DNA from: an uncultured Bacteroidales bacterium
GTDB taxonomy: Bacteria > Bacteroidota > Bacteroidia > Bacteroidales > Paludibacteraceae
Direction: 5' to 3'
Assembly (NCBI GenBank): GCA_945921355.1
Contig: CAMEKM010000011.1
Coordinates: 1 to 39,582 of the forward strand
Length of the DNA: 39,582 nucleotides
Shown: piece after piece, positions 1 through 8,298 of the stretch
Position numbering within the stretch: position 1 is the first letter of the stretch
Layout: the number at the start of each line of letters is the position of its first letter
Program-made: the position numbers and the translations under genes
The notes under the pieces: generated by a model
Told to the model about the DNA's origin: nothing
The model's database searches: none
Seen by the model: only the letters and a program-made list of their open reading frames with translations

Positions 1-10
1 TTTTTTTTAT

Positions 11-34
11 GTTATAGTGTTATAGTGTTATAAT
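11..34. repeat. 8-bp tandem repeat, 3 units
   Basis: Units GTTATAGT (11-18), GTTATAGT (19-26) and GTTATAAT (27-34) follow a T run at the window edge. A second octamer pair, CGTTAACT twice, lies at 88-103. The 288 bases before the first gene otherwise hold only its promoter and a heptamer array; no other gene is seen. Confidence 0.8.
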
Positions 35-182
35 AGCACAAACGACATCTCAACTATTAAAATATGTTAATATACTGTTGTCTTTTTCGTTAACTCGTTA
101 ACTTGTCTTATCCTGAAAAAGGTTGACATTTAGGTTTGGTAGCCCGCAAGCGTAGTTTTTTTTGCACATTTTCACCCAATCA

Positions 183-214
183 CTTGCATATATAATTTTT
201 TTTCCGTACCTTTG
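183..214 (+). promoter_or_regulatory. Bacteroidetes-type promoter of the EF-G2 gene
   Basis: A CTTG at 183-186 (-33 box, consensus TTTG) is followed after exactly 20 nt by TACCTTTG at 207-214 (-7 box, consensus TAnnTTTG). Transcription should start near 220, giving a leader of about 70 nt before the ATG at 289. The same geometry recurs at every other promoter called in this window. Confidence 0.85.
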
Positions 215-217
215 CAA

Positions 218-252
218 CCGATATCCGTTATCCTATAACCGATAACCAATAT
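218..252. repeat. Heptamer array in the EF-G2 leader
   Basis: Five successive 7-mers are CCGATAT, CCGTTAT, CCTATAA, CCGATAA and CCAATAT. They begin at the predicted transcription start, so the array forms the first half of the mRNA leader. GTTATC (227-232) and GATAAC (241-246) within it can pair as a small hairpin. Confidence 0.8.
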
Positions 253-288
253 CTGAAAAAATACTTAATATCTAAATAAAACACAATT

Positions 289-2451
289 ATGGCTAAAGTT
301 TATCAAGCTAACGAGATTAAGAACATTGCCCTCATGGGTGGCAGTGGCTCGGGTAAGACTACCCTCATGGAATCCATGCTCTTCGAGTGCGGGGTCATCA
401 AACGTCGCGGAACCGTTGAAACACAATCTACCGTCTGCGACTATTTCCCAGTTGAAAAGGAATACGGCTATTCCGTATTTTCCACAGTTTGCAACATCGA
501 GTTCAATAACAAAAAACTCAATATCATCGACTGCCCAGGTTCCGACGACTTCTGCGGTGGTGCCATCACAGCACTGCACGTGGCAGATACAGCAATCATC
601 ACCCTCACCGCGAATGGCGGCGTAGAGGTGGGCACACAAAACAACTTCCGCCGCGCTGAGAAAGCCAAAAAACCTATCGCTTTCGTTATCAACAAGTGCG
701 ACCACGAGAACGCTGACTTCGAGCGTACTTTCAACGAACTCAAAGAGGCATTTGGCAACAAGTGTACCCTCTTCCAATACCCTGTCAACGCAGGTAAGGA
801 CTTCAACGCCGCTATCGACGTGCTACAAGGCAAAATGCTCGTTTGGAAAGCAGAAGGTGGCGCGCCTGAAGCAAAAGACATCCCTGAGAGCGAGAAGACT
901 ACTGTTGAGGAAATCCGCGCACAACTCCTTGAGTGGGCTGCTGAGTCCGACGAGACAATCATGGACAAGTACTTTGAGCAAGGCACCCTCTCTGATGAAG
1001 AACTCATGCAAGGTCTCAAGACTGTCTTTGCGGAAGGTAGCATGTATCCAGTTATCTGCACCAGCGGTCTCAAGGACATGGGTATCCGCCGCCTCATGGG
1101 CTTCCTTGGCGAGATGACTCCATCAGTTGCTGATGCTCCTAAACCACTCACCGTGGACGCTAAAGAGGTTACTCCTGACCCTGCAGCTCCTGCTTCAGCA
1201 TTCATCTTCAAAACATCTGTTGAGCCACACATCGGCGACGTCAACTATTTCAAGGTAATGCAAGGTACACTCCGCACAGGCGACGACGTACTCAACATGG
1301 ACCGTGGTACCAAAGAGCGTATCTCTCAACTCTACTCCGTAGCAGGTAGCATCCGCGTGCCTGTGGACGAAGTGGTTGCTGGTGACATCGCTGCTACTGT
1401 GAAACTCAAAGACACACGTACTGGCAATACCCTCAACGCAAAAGACTGCGAGAATCAATATCCTGCTATCTCTTACCCAGATCCTAAATACCGCCGTGCT
1501 ATCAAACCTGTTAGCGAGAGCGATTCAGAGAAACTCTCTGCACTCCTCACTCGTATGCACGAAGAGGATGCTACGTGGGTTGTAGAGCAATCCAAAGAGC
1601 TCAAGCAAGTCATCGTTTCTGGTCAAGGTGAGTTCCACCTCCGCACACTCAAATGGCGTCTGGAGAACAACGATAAAATGATGGTTCAATTCGAGGAGCC
1701 AAAGATTCCTTACCGCGAGACCATCACCAAGTCTGCTCGCGCTGACTACCGCCACAAGAAACAATCAGGTGGCTCAGGTCAATTTGGCGAGGTACACCTC
1801 ATCGTAGAGCCTTATGTAGAGGGCGAACCAGTGAAGGAAGTGTACAAGTTTGGTAACCAAGAATACCGTATCACAGTACGTGACACCCAAGAGATTCCTC
1901 TCGATTGGGGTGGCAAGCTCGTGCTCGTCAACTCTATCGTGGGTGGTGCTATCGATGCACGCTTCATCCCTGCTATCCTCAAAGGTTTGATGGATCGTAT
2001 CGAGCAAGGTCCTTTGACTGGTTCTTACGCTCGCGACGTACGCGTTATCATCTACGACGGTAAGATGCACCCAGTTGATTCCAACGAAATCTCTTTCCGT
2101 CTCGCTGGACGTAACGCTTTCGCTGAGGCATTCCGCAATGCTAATCCTAAGTTGCTCGAGCCTATCTACGAGGTGGAGGTATTCGTTCCAAGCGAAATCA
2201 TGGGTGATGTGATGTCTGACATCAACGGTCGTCGTGGTATGGTGCTCGGTATGGAAACTGAGAAGAACTTCACCACCTTGAAGGCATTGGTTCCTTTGAA
2301 AGAGATGGCTTCTTATTCTACTACATTATCTTCGCTCACAGGTGGTCGTGCTACCTTCACGATGAAGTTCAAGAGTTACGAACTCGTACCTGCTGATGTA
2401 CAAGACAAACTCATCAAAGAGTACGAAGCTACACAAAAGGACGAGGATTAA
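289..2451 (+). CDS. fusA2: EF-G paralogue (EF-G2 type) with altered GTPase site
   Basis: This 720-residue protein has the full EF-G layout: G domain, domain II, and domains III-V, with the domain IV signature HKKQSGGSGQFG. It should act on the ribosome in translocation. The G1 loop GGSGSGKT (residues 17-24) and G4 NKCD (135-138) are intact. However, G3 reads DCPGSDDF (81-88), where canonical EF-G has DTPGHVDF, so the catalytic His is Ser85. The switch I RGIT motif reads YGYS. This matches the Bacteroides EF-G2 class, reported to support slow translocation without GTP hydrolysis during starvation in the gut; that role is knowledge of the family, not shown here. The ATG at 289 lies 70 nt after a good promoter. 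The gene is single and ends at a strong terminator. A housekeeping EF-G is expected elsewhere in the genome. Confidence 0.93.
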   Translation: MAKVYQANEIKNIALMGGSGSGKTTLMESMLFECGVIKRRGTVETQSTVCDYFPVEKEYGYSVFSTVCNIEFNNKKLNIIDCPGSDDFCGGAITALHVADTAIITLTANGGVEVGTQNNFRRAEKAKKPIAFVINKCDHENADFERTFNELKEAFGNKCTLFQYPVNAGKDFNAAIDVLQGKMLVWKAEGGAPEAKDIPESEKTTVEEIRAQLLEWAAESDETIMDKYFEQGTLSDEELMQGLKTVFAEGSMYPVICTSGLKDMGIRRLMGFLGEMTPSVADAPKPLTVDAKEVTPDPAAPASAFIFKTSVEPHIGDVNYFKVMQGTLRTGDDVLNMDRGTKERISQLYSVAGSIRVPVDEVVAGDIAATVKLKDTRTGNTLNAKDCENQYPAISYPDPKYRRAIKPVSESDSEKLSALLTRMHEEDATWVVEQSKELKQVIVSGQGEFHLRTLKWRLENNDKMMVQFEEPKIPYRETITKSARADYRHKKQSGGSGQFGEVHLIVEPYVEGEPVKEVYKFGNQEYRITVRDTQEIPLDWGGKLVLVNSIVGGAIDARFIPAILKGLMDRIEQGPLTGSYARDVRVIIYDGKMHPVDSNEISFRLAGRNAFAEAFRNANPKLLEPIYEVEVFVPSEIMGDVMSDINGRRGMVLGMETEKNFTTLKALVPLKEMASYSTTLSSLTGGRATFTMKFKSYELVPADVQDKLIKEYEATQKDED

Positions 2452-2472
2452 TCTTCATCCTACATACTATAC

Positions 2473-2500
2473 AAAAGACTGCTCAAACGAGCAGTCTTTT
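2473..2500. terminator. Bidirectional terminator between EF-G2 and clpB
   Basis: A perfect 12-bp stem (2473-2484 with 2489-2500) has loop AAAC. The outer pairs are A/T runs, so a U tract follows the stem on both strands. It sits between convergent genes, 21 nt after one stop and 23 nt from the other. Confidence 0.92.
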
Positions 2501-2523
2501 TGTATCTACATGCGTTTTCAAAA

Positions 2524-4668
2524 CTAATTCTTGAATTGCAACTCGCCGTCGCGAAGCTCCACAATTACGGGCTTTTGGTGGTCCACCTTGCCTGCGATGA
2601 TGGCTTTGCTCAGTTCGTTGAGCACCAAGCGTTGCAACGCACGCTTCACAGGGCGAGCACCGAACTGCGGATCATAACCCTCACGAGCGATATAATCGAT
2701 CGCATCATCCGTAATACGCAAATCTACACCACTCTGCATCAGCATCTTATGCACACCCTCAATCTGCAAACCGACAATATCACGAATCTGACTCTCATTC
2801 AGCGGAGTGAACATAATCGTCTCATCAATACGGTTCAAGAACTCTGGGCGAATCGTCTGCTTCAATAGCTCCATTACCTGCTGGCTCGTCTTCTCATGGT
2901 CAATGCCCTGCTCCTCATTCTCACGGATGAGTTGGCTACCGAGGTTCGAGGTGAAGATAATCAGTGTATTCTTGAAGTTCACCGTGCGACCTTTGTTGTC
3001 GGTCAAGCGGCCATCGTCCAACACTTGCAACAGCACATTAAACACATCGGGGTGCGCTTTCTCAATCTCATCAAACAGCACCACACTATAGGGTTTGCGG
3101 CGGATGGCCTCAGTCAATTGTCCACCCTCGTCATAGCCCACATATCCTGGAGGCGCACCAATCAATCGGGTGGCAGCGAACTTCTCCTGATACTCCGACA
3201 TGTCGATACGCGTCATCATATTCTCGTCGTCGAATAGATACTCCGCCAATGCTTTTGCCAACTCCGTCTTACCCACGCCTGTCGTGCCCAAGAAAATAAA
3301 CGAACCAATAGGACGTTTAGGATCTTGTAACCCAGCACGCGAGCGTCGAATAGCGTCGCTGACTGCCTGAATAGCTTCGTCTTGACCCACAACACGCTTG
3401 TGCAACTCTTCCTCCAAGTGCAAAAGCTTATCTCGTTCGGATTGCATCATCTTCGTTACAGGGATGCCCGTCCAACGAGCCACTACTTCGGCAATATCGT
3501 CCTCATCAACCTCCTCCTTAATCAGACTCTCGCCTTGCATCGCATGTAGTGCCTCTTGCGCAGCTTTGATGTTCGCCTCTGCTTGCTGCAAACGACCATA
3601 GCGAATCTCTGCCACCTTGCCATAGTTGCCCTCGCGCTCAGCGACCTCTGCTTCGTGTTTCATCTGCTCAATATGCGCTTTCTCGTTTTGGATAGTCGCC
3701 ACATACCCTTTCTCCTGCTCCCAACGCGCATTCATCTCCTTTGCCTCGGCTTGCAGTTTGCTCAGTTGCTCCTCAATAGTAGCGAGTTTAGCTTTGTCTT
3801 GCTCTTTCTTTATCGCCTCACGCTCGATTTGCAACTGCATGATTTGGCGGTTGAGGTTATCCAGTTCTTCGGGCTTAGAGTCCACTTCCAAACGCAATTT
3901 AGCTGCCGCCTCATCCACCAAGTCTATTGCCTTATCGGGCAAGAAACGGTCGGTGATATAGCGCGTGGACAATGTCACCGCAGCAATCAGCGCATCATCT
4001 TTGATACGCACCTTGTGGTGGGTCTCGTAGCGCTCTTTCAATCCACGCAGAATAGAGATTGTAGCCGCCTCATCAGGTTCATCCACCATCACCATCTGGA
4101 AGCGGCGTTCGAGAGCTTTGTCCGCCTCAAAGTACTTTTGATACTCGTCCAAAGTGGTCGCTCCCACTGCACGCAATTCCCCTCGTGCCAAAGCTGGTTT
4201 GAGGATATTAGCGGCATCCATTGCGCCTGAGGTCTTACCCGCGCCCACGAGCGTGTGTATCTCATCTATAAAAAGGATAATCTCGCCTGCCGCGCTTGTC
4301 ACCTCCGTGATAACACCCTTGAGGCGCTCCTCAAACTCACCTTGGTATTTCGCACCAGCAATCAGCGCACCCATATCAAGGGAGTAGATTTGTTTCTTTT
4401 TGAGGTTCTCAGGCACATCGCCCCGAATGATACGATGCGCCAAACCCTCCACAATAGCGGTCTTACCCACACCAGGCTCGCCGATGAGGATAGGGTTGTT
4501 CTTTGTACGACGTGAGAGGATTTGTAGCACACGACGGATCTCGTCGTCACGGCCAATCACAGGATCCAGTTTGCCCTGTTGAGCACGTTCGCAAAGGTTA
4601 ATAGCAAACTTCTGTAGGTTTTCGGTTTTGTTGTTCATTGTATTCATAGTTGTATATTTTTTAGTCAT
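2524..4668 (-). CDS. clpB: ClpB-type disaggregase lacking the N-domain
   Basis: This AAA+ unfoldase, with DnaK/DnaJ, rescues aggregated proteins in the cytoplasm. Both ATPase modules are complete: Walker A GEPGVGKT (about 63-70) and Walker B LFIDEIH (132-138), then GTTGVGKT (461-468) and [12 protein letters not shown]. Between them lies the long coiled-coil M-domain (about 265-385) that marks ClpB rather than ClpA or ClpC. The protein is 714 residues, against about 860 for usual ClpB. It begins directly at the linker before the first ATPase ([20 protein letters not shown]), so the roughly 150-residue substrate-binding N-domain is absent. The short gap to thrA holds no trace of it. A start at 4647 (eighth codon) is equally plausible because an A-rich tract precedes it; the ATG at 4668 abuts a nonamer repeat. 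No clear promoter was found. Confidence 0.93.
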   Translation of the reverse strand: MTKKYTTMNTMNNKTENLQKFAINLCERAQQGKLDPVIGRDDEIRRVLQILSRRTKNNPILIGEPGVGKTAIVEGLAHRIIRGDVPENLKKKQIYSLDMGALIAGAKYQGEFEERLKGVITEVTSAAGEIILFIDEIHTLVGAGKTSGAMDAANILKPALARGELRAVGATTLDEYQKYFEADKALERRFQMVMVDEPDEAATISILRGLKERYETHHKVRIKDDALIAAVTLSTRYITDRFLPDKAIDLVDEAAAKLRLEVDSKPEELDNLNRQIMQLQIEREAIKKEQDKAKLATIEEQLSKLQAEAKEMNARWEQEKGYVATIQNEKAHIEQMKHEAEVAEREGNYGKVAEIRYGRLQQAEANIKAAQEALHAMQGESLIKEEVDEDDIAEVVARWTGIPVTKMMQSERDKLLHLEEELHKRVVGQDEAIQAVSDAIRRSRAGLQDPKRPIGSFIFLGTTGVGKTELAKALAEYLFDDENMMTRIDMSEYQEKFAATRLIGAPPGYVGYDEGGQLTEAIRRKPYSVVLFDEIEKAHPDVFNVLLQVLDDGRLTDNKGRTVNFKNTLIIFTSNLGSQLIRENEEQGIDHEKTSQQVMELLKQTIRPEFLNRIDETIMFTPLNESQIRDIVGLQIEGVHKMLMQSGVDLRITDDAIDYIAREGYDPQFGARPVKRALQRLVLNELSKAIIAGKVDHQKPVIVELRDGELQFKN

Positions 4669-4703
4669 TAAGGTCCTTAAGGTCGCTAAGGACTTTAAGG
4701 TCG
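4668..4703. repeat. 9-bp tandem array upstream of clpB
   Basis: Four nonamers on the + strand are TTAAGGTCC, TTAAGGTCG, CTAAGGACT and TTAAGGTCG. They also create an inverted repeat, AAGGTCCTTA (4670-4679) against TAAGGACTTT (4687-4696), directly in the clpB leader. A similar nonamer array precedes hisS. Confidence 0.8.
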
Positions 4704-4747
4704 TTACTAGTTTTTAGACAAATCCCATACCAAAGCCCTTTTTACAT

Positions 4748-4780
4748 AAAATCCGCCTGCCAAAATGGCAGACGGATTTT
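4748..4780 (-). terminator. Terminator of the metY-metX-thrA operon
   Basis: A 15-bp stem (4748-4762 with 4766-4780) has a 3-nt loop. Its single mismatch on + becomes a G-U pair on the minus transcript. A short U tract follows on the minus strand. It lies 48 nt beyond the thrA stop and separates that operon from clpB. Confidence 0.87.
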
Positions 4781-4828
4781 TCTCTGGTTTATGTATAAAC
4801 CAACTATAAATCTATAGTCTGTAAACAA

Positions 4829-7249
4829 CTAATGACTCACCTGCATGATATTGGCAAAGACGCCTGCTGCAGTCACGCTGGCACCTGCGCCATAACCGCG
4901 AATCATCATAGGATAGTCGTGGTAGCGTTCGGTAGTGATAAGGATGATATTGTTGGAGCCCTCCAGTTGGTAGAATGGATGTGAAGCGTCCACAGTTTCT
5001 AAACTAACAGTGGTTTTGCCCTCTACCAATTTAGCCACAAAACGCCAACGCAGTCCCTGTACCTCTAATTCCTTGCGGCGAGCTTCGAAATCAGCGTCTA
5101 ACTCAGGAAGTGTTTTCCAGAAGTCCTCAACTGTCCCTTGGAAATAGGTTTCTGGGACAAAGAGATGTTTCTCCACATCCTCTTGCTCTACTTGATAGCC
5201 TGCTTCACGCGCCAAGATGACAAGTTTGCGAATCACATCTTTACCACTTAGGTCAATGCGTGGGTCAGGCTCGCTATAGCCTTGTTCCTTAGCACGACGG
5301 ATGGTCTCGGAGAACGGTACGTCAGCAGCAATCTCGTTGAAAATGAAGTTGAGTGTCCCACTCAATACCGCCTCTATACGCAATATCTTATCACCCGAAT
5401 TGCGTAGGTCATTGATGGTACCAATAATAGGCAATCCTGCACCTACATTGGTTTCAAAGAGGAATTTTACGCCACGGTCAAGAGCCGTTTGCTTGAGGCG
5501 CAAATAGTGGCTATATTCGGATGATGCAGCAATCTTGTTGGCTGTGACTACCGAGATATTGTTGTCTAACAATGATTGATAGATACCTGCTACATCGGCA
5601 CTTGCCGTACAGTCCACAAATACGCTATTGTAGAGCGTTGACAATTGACTATTGATTGTGGACAAGCTGATCGGATTTGCGGACTTGAGTTGGTCGCGGT
5701 AGTTGCTAAGGTCGATTCCATCGGCATTGAAGATAGCTGTTCGGCTATTGGCAATACCTACGACGTTGAGCTGTAGATGCTGCTCATGAAGTAACATGTG
5801 CTGTTGCTGATGGATTTGCTCGAGCAGTTGCGCACCTACGGTACCTACGCCGCAAACAAAGACGTTGAGCACTTTGTTTTCGCTAAGGAAGAATGAATCG
5901 TGCAATACGTTCATCGTCTTGCTGAGTTGCTGAGCGGGTATAACGAACGATATATTTGTTTCTTTGGCACCTTGCGCAAAGGCAATCACGCTGATACCAT
6001 TTCTACCTAATGTGCCAAACAGTTTGCCTGCAATGCCAGGCATATTATGCATATTCTCGCCCACGATACTTACGGCTGCCAAGCCTTGTTGTACGAGCAT
6101 AGGGTACATAGAGCCCACTTTGATTTCTTCTACAAACTCGTGCGTGAGTGCATTTACTGCGGTGTCGCAATCTTTCTCTTGAATACCCAGAGTAGTAGAG
6201 TTTTCTGAAGATGCTTGACTAACGAGGAAGACCGATACGCCTGCTGTGGCCAAGGCACTGAAGATGCGTTGGTTGACACCAATCACACCCACCATCGAGA
6301 GTCCAGATACCGTAATCAATGCTACGTCACGAATACTGCTTAAGCCACGCACGTAGCGCGTAGTATCTTCGGGTTTGGTTTGTATGATTGTGCCAGCGTT
6401 ATCGGGACAGAAGGTGTTGAGAATACGAATAGGTATATTTTTCGCGCACGCAGGGTAGATGGTAGGTGGATATACTACTTTCGCACCAAAGTGGCACAAC
6501 TCGGATGCCTCCACATAGCTCAGACTCTTGATGGTGTAGGCATTTGGGATGAGTCGTGGGTCGGCTGTCATAAAGCCATTGACATCGGTCCAAATCTCCA
6601 ATACCTCTGCGCCCAAGGTGGCAGCAAGAATAGAGGCAGTGTAGTCGCTGCCACCACGTCCGAGATTGGTAATCTCGTCAGTTTGGCTATCGCGCGAAAT
6701 GAATCCTGGCACGACTGCCAAATGAGGCATTGTGGCAAAGGTCTTGCGCACCAAAGCTTCGGTCAGTTCGGTGTTGAGCAATACTTGTCCTTGTTTGCGG
6801 TCTGTGCGAATAAACTGCAATGAATCCTTGCGCACGGCACCAGGCAACGCAGCAGTTACGATTCGGCTACTCATACGCTCGCCATAACTCACGATAGCGG
6901 CTTCGGTTTTGTTGCTGAGGTCCTTCACAAGGTGCACGCCAAAGAGGATAGAGCGCAACTCGTCTAAGATGCCTTCCAATTCGAGGCATAGCATTTGTCG
7001 TGTGGTAGGATTGGTAATCAGCGTATTGACCATATCTATATGGCGGCAACGAATAGCTTGATATATTTCCATGTACTCTTCGCCTGCTTCGAGCGCCAAA
7101 TGTGCTGCTTTAAGCAGCTGGTCGGTGATACCGCCCAAGGCACTGACTACCACGATACAGTCATCGGTCTGCTGACTGATAATCTGCTGAATATGACGAA
7201 TACTCTCTACTGAACCAACTGAGGTTCCACCGAATTTTAATACTTTCAT
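4829..7249 (-). CDS. thrA: Bifunctional aspartokinase / homoserine dehydrogenase
   Basis: This 806-residue fusion catalyses the first and third steps from aspartate to homoserine. The N-terminal kinase shows KFGGTSVGS (residues 5-13) and RGGSDYTASILA, followed by two ACT-type regulatory domains. The homoserine dehydrogenase begins at the Rossmann motif GVGTVGAQLL (about 470) and contains SGTLNFIF and the EVLSGT-type core. Its length is close to E. coli ThrA (820). It is last in metY-metX-thrA. The metX stop and thrA start overlap as ATGA (7249-7246), so translation is probably coupled, and the enzyme feeds homoserine to its neighbour MetX. Around residues 526-538 (STINSQLSTLYN) the DNA is a heptamer array replacing what is normally a helix between conserved blocks; see the repeat at 5636. 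Confidence 0.96.
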   Translation of the reverse strand: MKVLKFGGTSVGSVESIRHIQQIISQQTDDCIVVVSALGGITDQLLKAAHLALEAGEEYMEIYQAIRCRHIDMVNTLITNPTTRQMLCLELEGILDELRSILFGVHLVKDLSNKTEAAIVSYGERMSSRIVTAALPGAVRKDSLQFIRTDRKQGQVLLNTELTEALVRKTFATMPHLAVVPGFISRDSQTDEITNLGRGGSDYTASILAATLGAEVLEIWTDVNGFMTADPRLIPNAYTIKSLSYVEASELCHFGAKVVYPPTIYPACAKNIPIRILNTFCPDNAGTIIQTKPEDTTRYVRGLSSIRDVALITVSGLSMVGVIGVNQRIFSALATAGVSVFLVSQASSENSTTLGIQEKDCDTAVNALTHEFVEEIKVGSMYPMLVQQGLAAVSIVGENMHNMPGIAGKLFGTLGRNGISVIAFAQGAKETNISFVIPAQQLSKTMNVLHDSFFLSENKVLNVFVCGVGTVGAQLLEQIHQQQHMLLHEQHLQLNVVGIANSRTAIFNADGIDLSNYRDQLKSANPISLSTINSQLSTLYNSVFVDCTASADVAGIYQSLLDNNISVVTANKIAASSEYSHYLRLKQTALDRGVKFLFETNVGAGLPIIGTINDLRNSGDKILRIEAVLSGTLNFIFNEIAADVPFSETIRRAKEQGYSEPDPRIDLSGKDVIRKLVILAREAGYQVEQEDVEKHLFVPETYFQGTVEDFWKTLPELDADFEARRKELEVQGLRWRFVAKLVEGKTTVSLETVDASHPFYQLEGSNNIILITTERYHDYPMMIRGYGAGASVTAAGVFANIMQVSH
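5636..5670. repeat. Heptamer array inside thrA, in frame
   Basis: The + strand units are CGTTGAC, AATTGAC, TATTGAT, TGTGGAC and AAGCTGA. On the coding strand this is the GTCAATN family also seen in topA, rnr and the btuB riboswitch. It encodes part of the dehydrogenase domain just before the conserved VFVDCTAS block. Confidence 0.75.
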
Positions 7250-8298
7250 TTTAATATCTCTGTTATTTGATTGGTTTCGAGAAGGAATCCGTCGTGTCCG
7301 AAGCGGGATTCAATCTCGAAGTATTGTGCGTTAGGGATATGCTTAGCCCATTCTCTTCCTTCGCATGGTGGGAACAGACCATCGGACGTGATGGCTATCA
7401 CTACCGTTTGTGCTTTGATTTGTGCCAAAGCAGCAGCTACACCTCCACGGTTGCGACCCACGTTGTGACTATCTACACAATGTAGCAGGTAGTAATAGGA
7501 ATAGGCGTCGAAGCCGCGTTTGATTAGTTTCTCGCCTTGATAGCGTTCGTAGCTCGCTGCACGACTGGCAAAGAGGCAATCGTCGTCTGTCTCATATTGT
7601 GTGAGGTTGTAGCCATCGAAACTGCGGTATGAGATGAGCGAAATGGCGCGCGCTGCTTCTAATCCTTTGCGTCCGCCATCAAGCGATTCGCACGCTCGGA
7701 AAGTGGGGTCAGCCTCTAATGCCATACGTTGCACTTCCATCCATGCGCTCAGCCATGGCGATACACGGGGGGCAGTGGCAATGAACGCGGCACGGCGGAT
7801 GATATCGCCCTGCATAATTGCCCATTCGAGGGCATGGAAACCGCCAATGGAACTACCGATGAGCAAGTCCACTTGCTTGATGCCTAAATGTTCGCGCACC
7901 AAAGTGAAGAGGCGGGCTGTATCGCGGACGGTGAACTTGGGGAAGTCTAAATAATTTTGAATTTTGAATTTTGAATTTTGAGTTGGCTCGTCGGAGCAAT
8001 TCTTAATTCTTAATTCTTTATTTTTAATTGACCTCGGTCCTGTGGTGCCATAGGCAGAGCCGAAGATATTGACACAAACGACAAAGTCCTTTTCGGGGTC
8101 GATGCAACAATCTTTACCCACCATCTCTGGCCACCAATCCATTGGATCGGAGTTGGCGGTTAGGGCATGGCAGAGCCATACTACGCGGTCACCTTGTTGG
8201 TAAGGGCGCTCTGAGGTATGATAGACTATCTCTAATTGGTCAAGACTGCCACCTGCCTCGAAGGAGAAATTATGCGTTGTGAGCTTGTGTAAGTGCAT
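7246..8298 (-). CDS. metX: Homoserine O-acetyltransferase with a repeat-derived insert
   Basis: This alpha/beta-hydrolase enzyme acetylates homoserine from acetyl-CoA, committing it to methionine. The nucleophile is Ser150 in GSSIGGFHALEW. The acid lies in ITSDGLFPP and the base in SRFGHDGFL near the C-terminus. The oxyanion region CHALTANSDPMDWW is also present. The length is 350 residues, normal for the family. After GTTGPRS, where homologues have a short INP-type loop before DFP, residues 91-116 are Lys/Asn-rich and encoded by two heptamer arrays. The loop lies away from the catalytic triad, so I expect an active enzyme. The start overlaps the end of metY by 29 nt and the stop overlaps thrA by 4 nt, which indicates one operon. 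An O-succinyltransferase is less likely, but acyl choice cannot be proven from sequence. Confidence 0.92.
   Translation of the reverse strand: MHLHKLTTHNFSFEAGGSLDQLEIVYHTSERPYQQGDRVVWLCHALTANSDPMDWWPEMVGKDCCIDPEKDFVVCVNIFGSAYGTTGPRSIKNKELRIKNCSDEPTQNSKFKIQNYLDFPKFTVRDTARLFTLVREHLGIKQVDLLIGSSIGGFHALEWAIMQGDIIRRAAFIATAPRVSPWLSAWMEVQRMALEADPTFRACESLDGGRKGLEAARAISLISYRSFDGYNLTQYETDDDCLFASRAASYERYQGEKLIKRGFDAYSYYYLLHCVDSHNVGRNRGGVAAALAQIKAQTVVIAITSDGLFPPCEGREWAKHIPNAQYFEIESRFGHDGFLLETNQITEILK
7953..8032. repeat. Two heptamer arrays inside metX with a palindromic spacer
   Basis: AATTTTG occurs four times without change (7953-7980). A spacer containing GGCTCGTCGGAGC follows. Then come AATTCTT three times, TATTTTT and AATTGAC (7998-8032). 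The stretch is translated in frame within metX. The spacer core GGCTCGTCGG recurs in the btuB riboswitch leader at 24967. Confidence 0.9.

Noticed and set aside
265..777. Minus-strand 170-codon frame opposite the EF-G2 gene
   Set aside because: It lies wholly antisense to a well-conserved gene, has no promoter and no recognisable domain.
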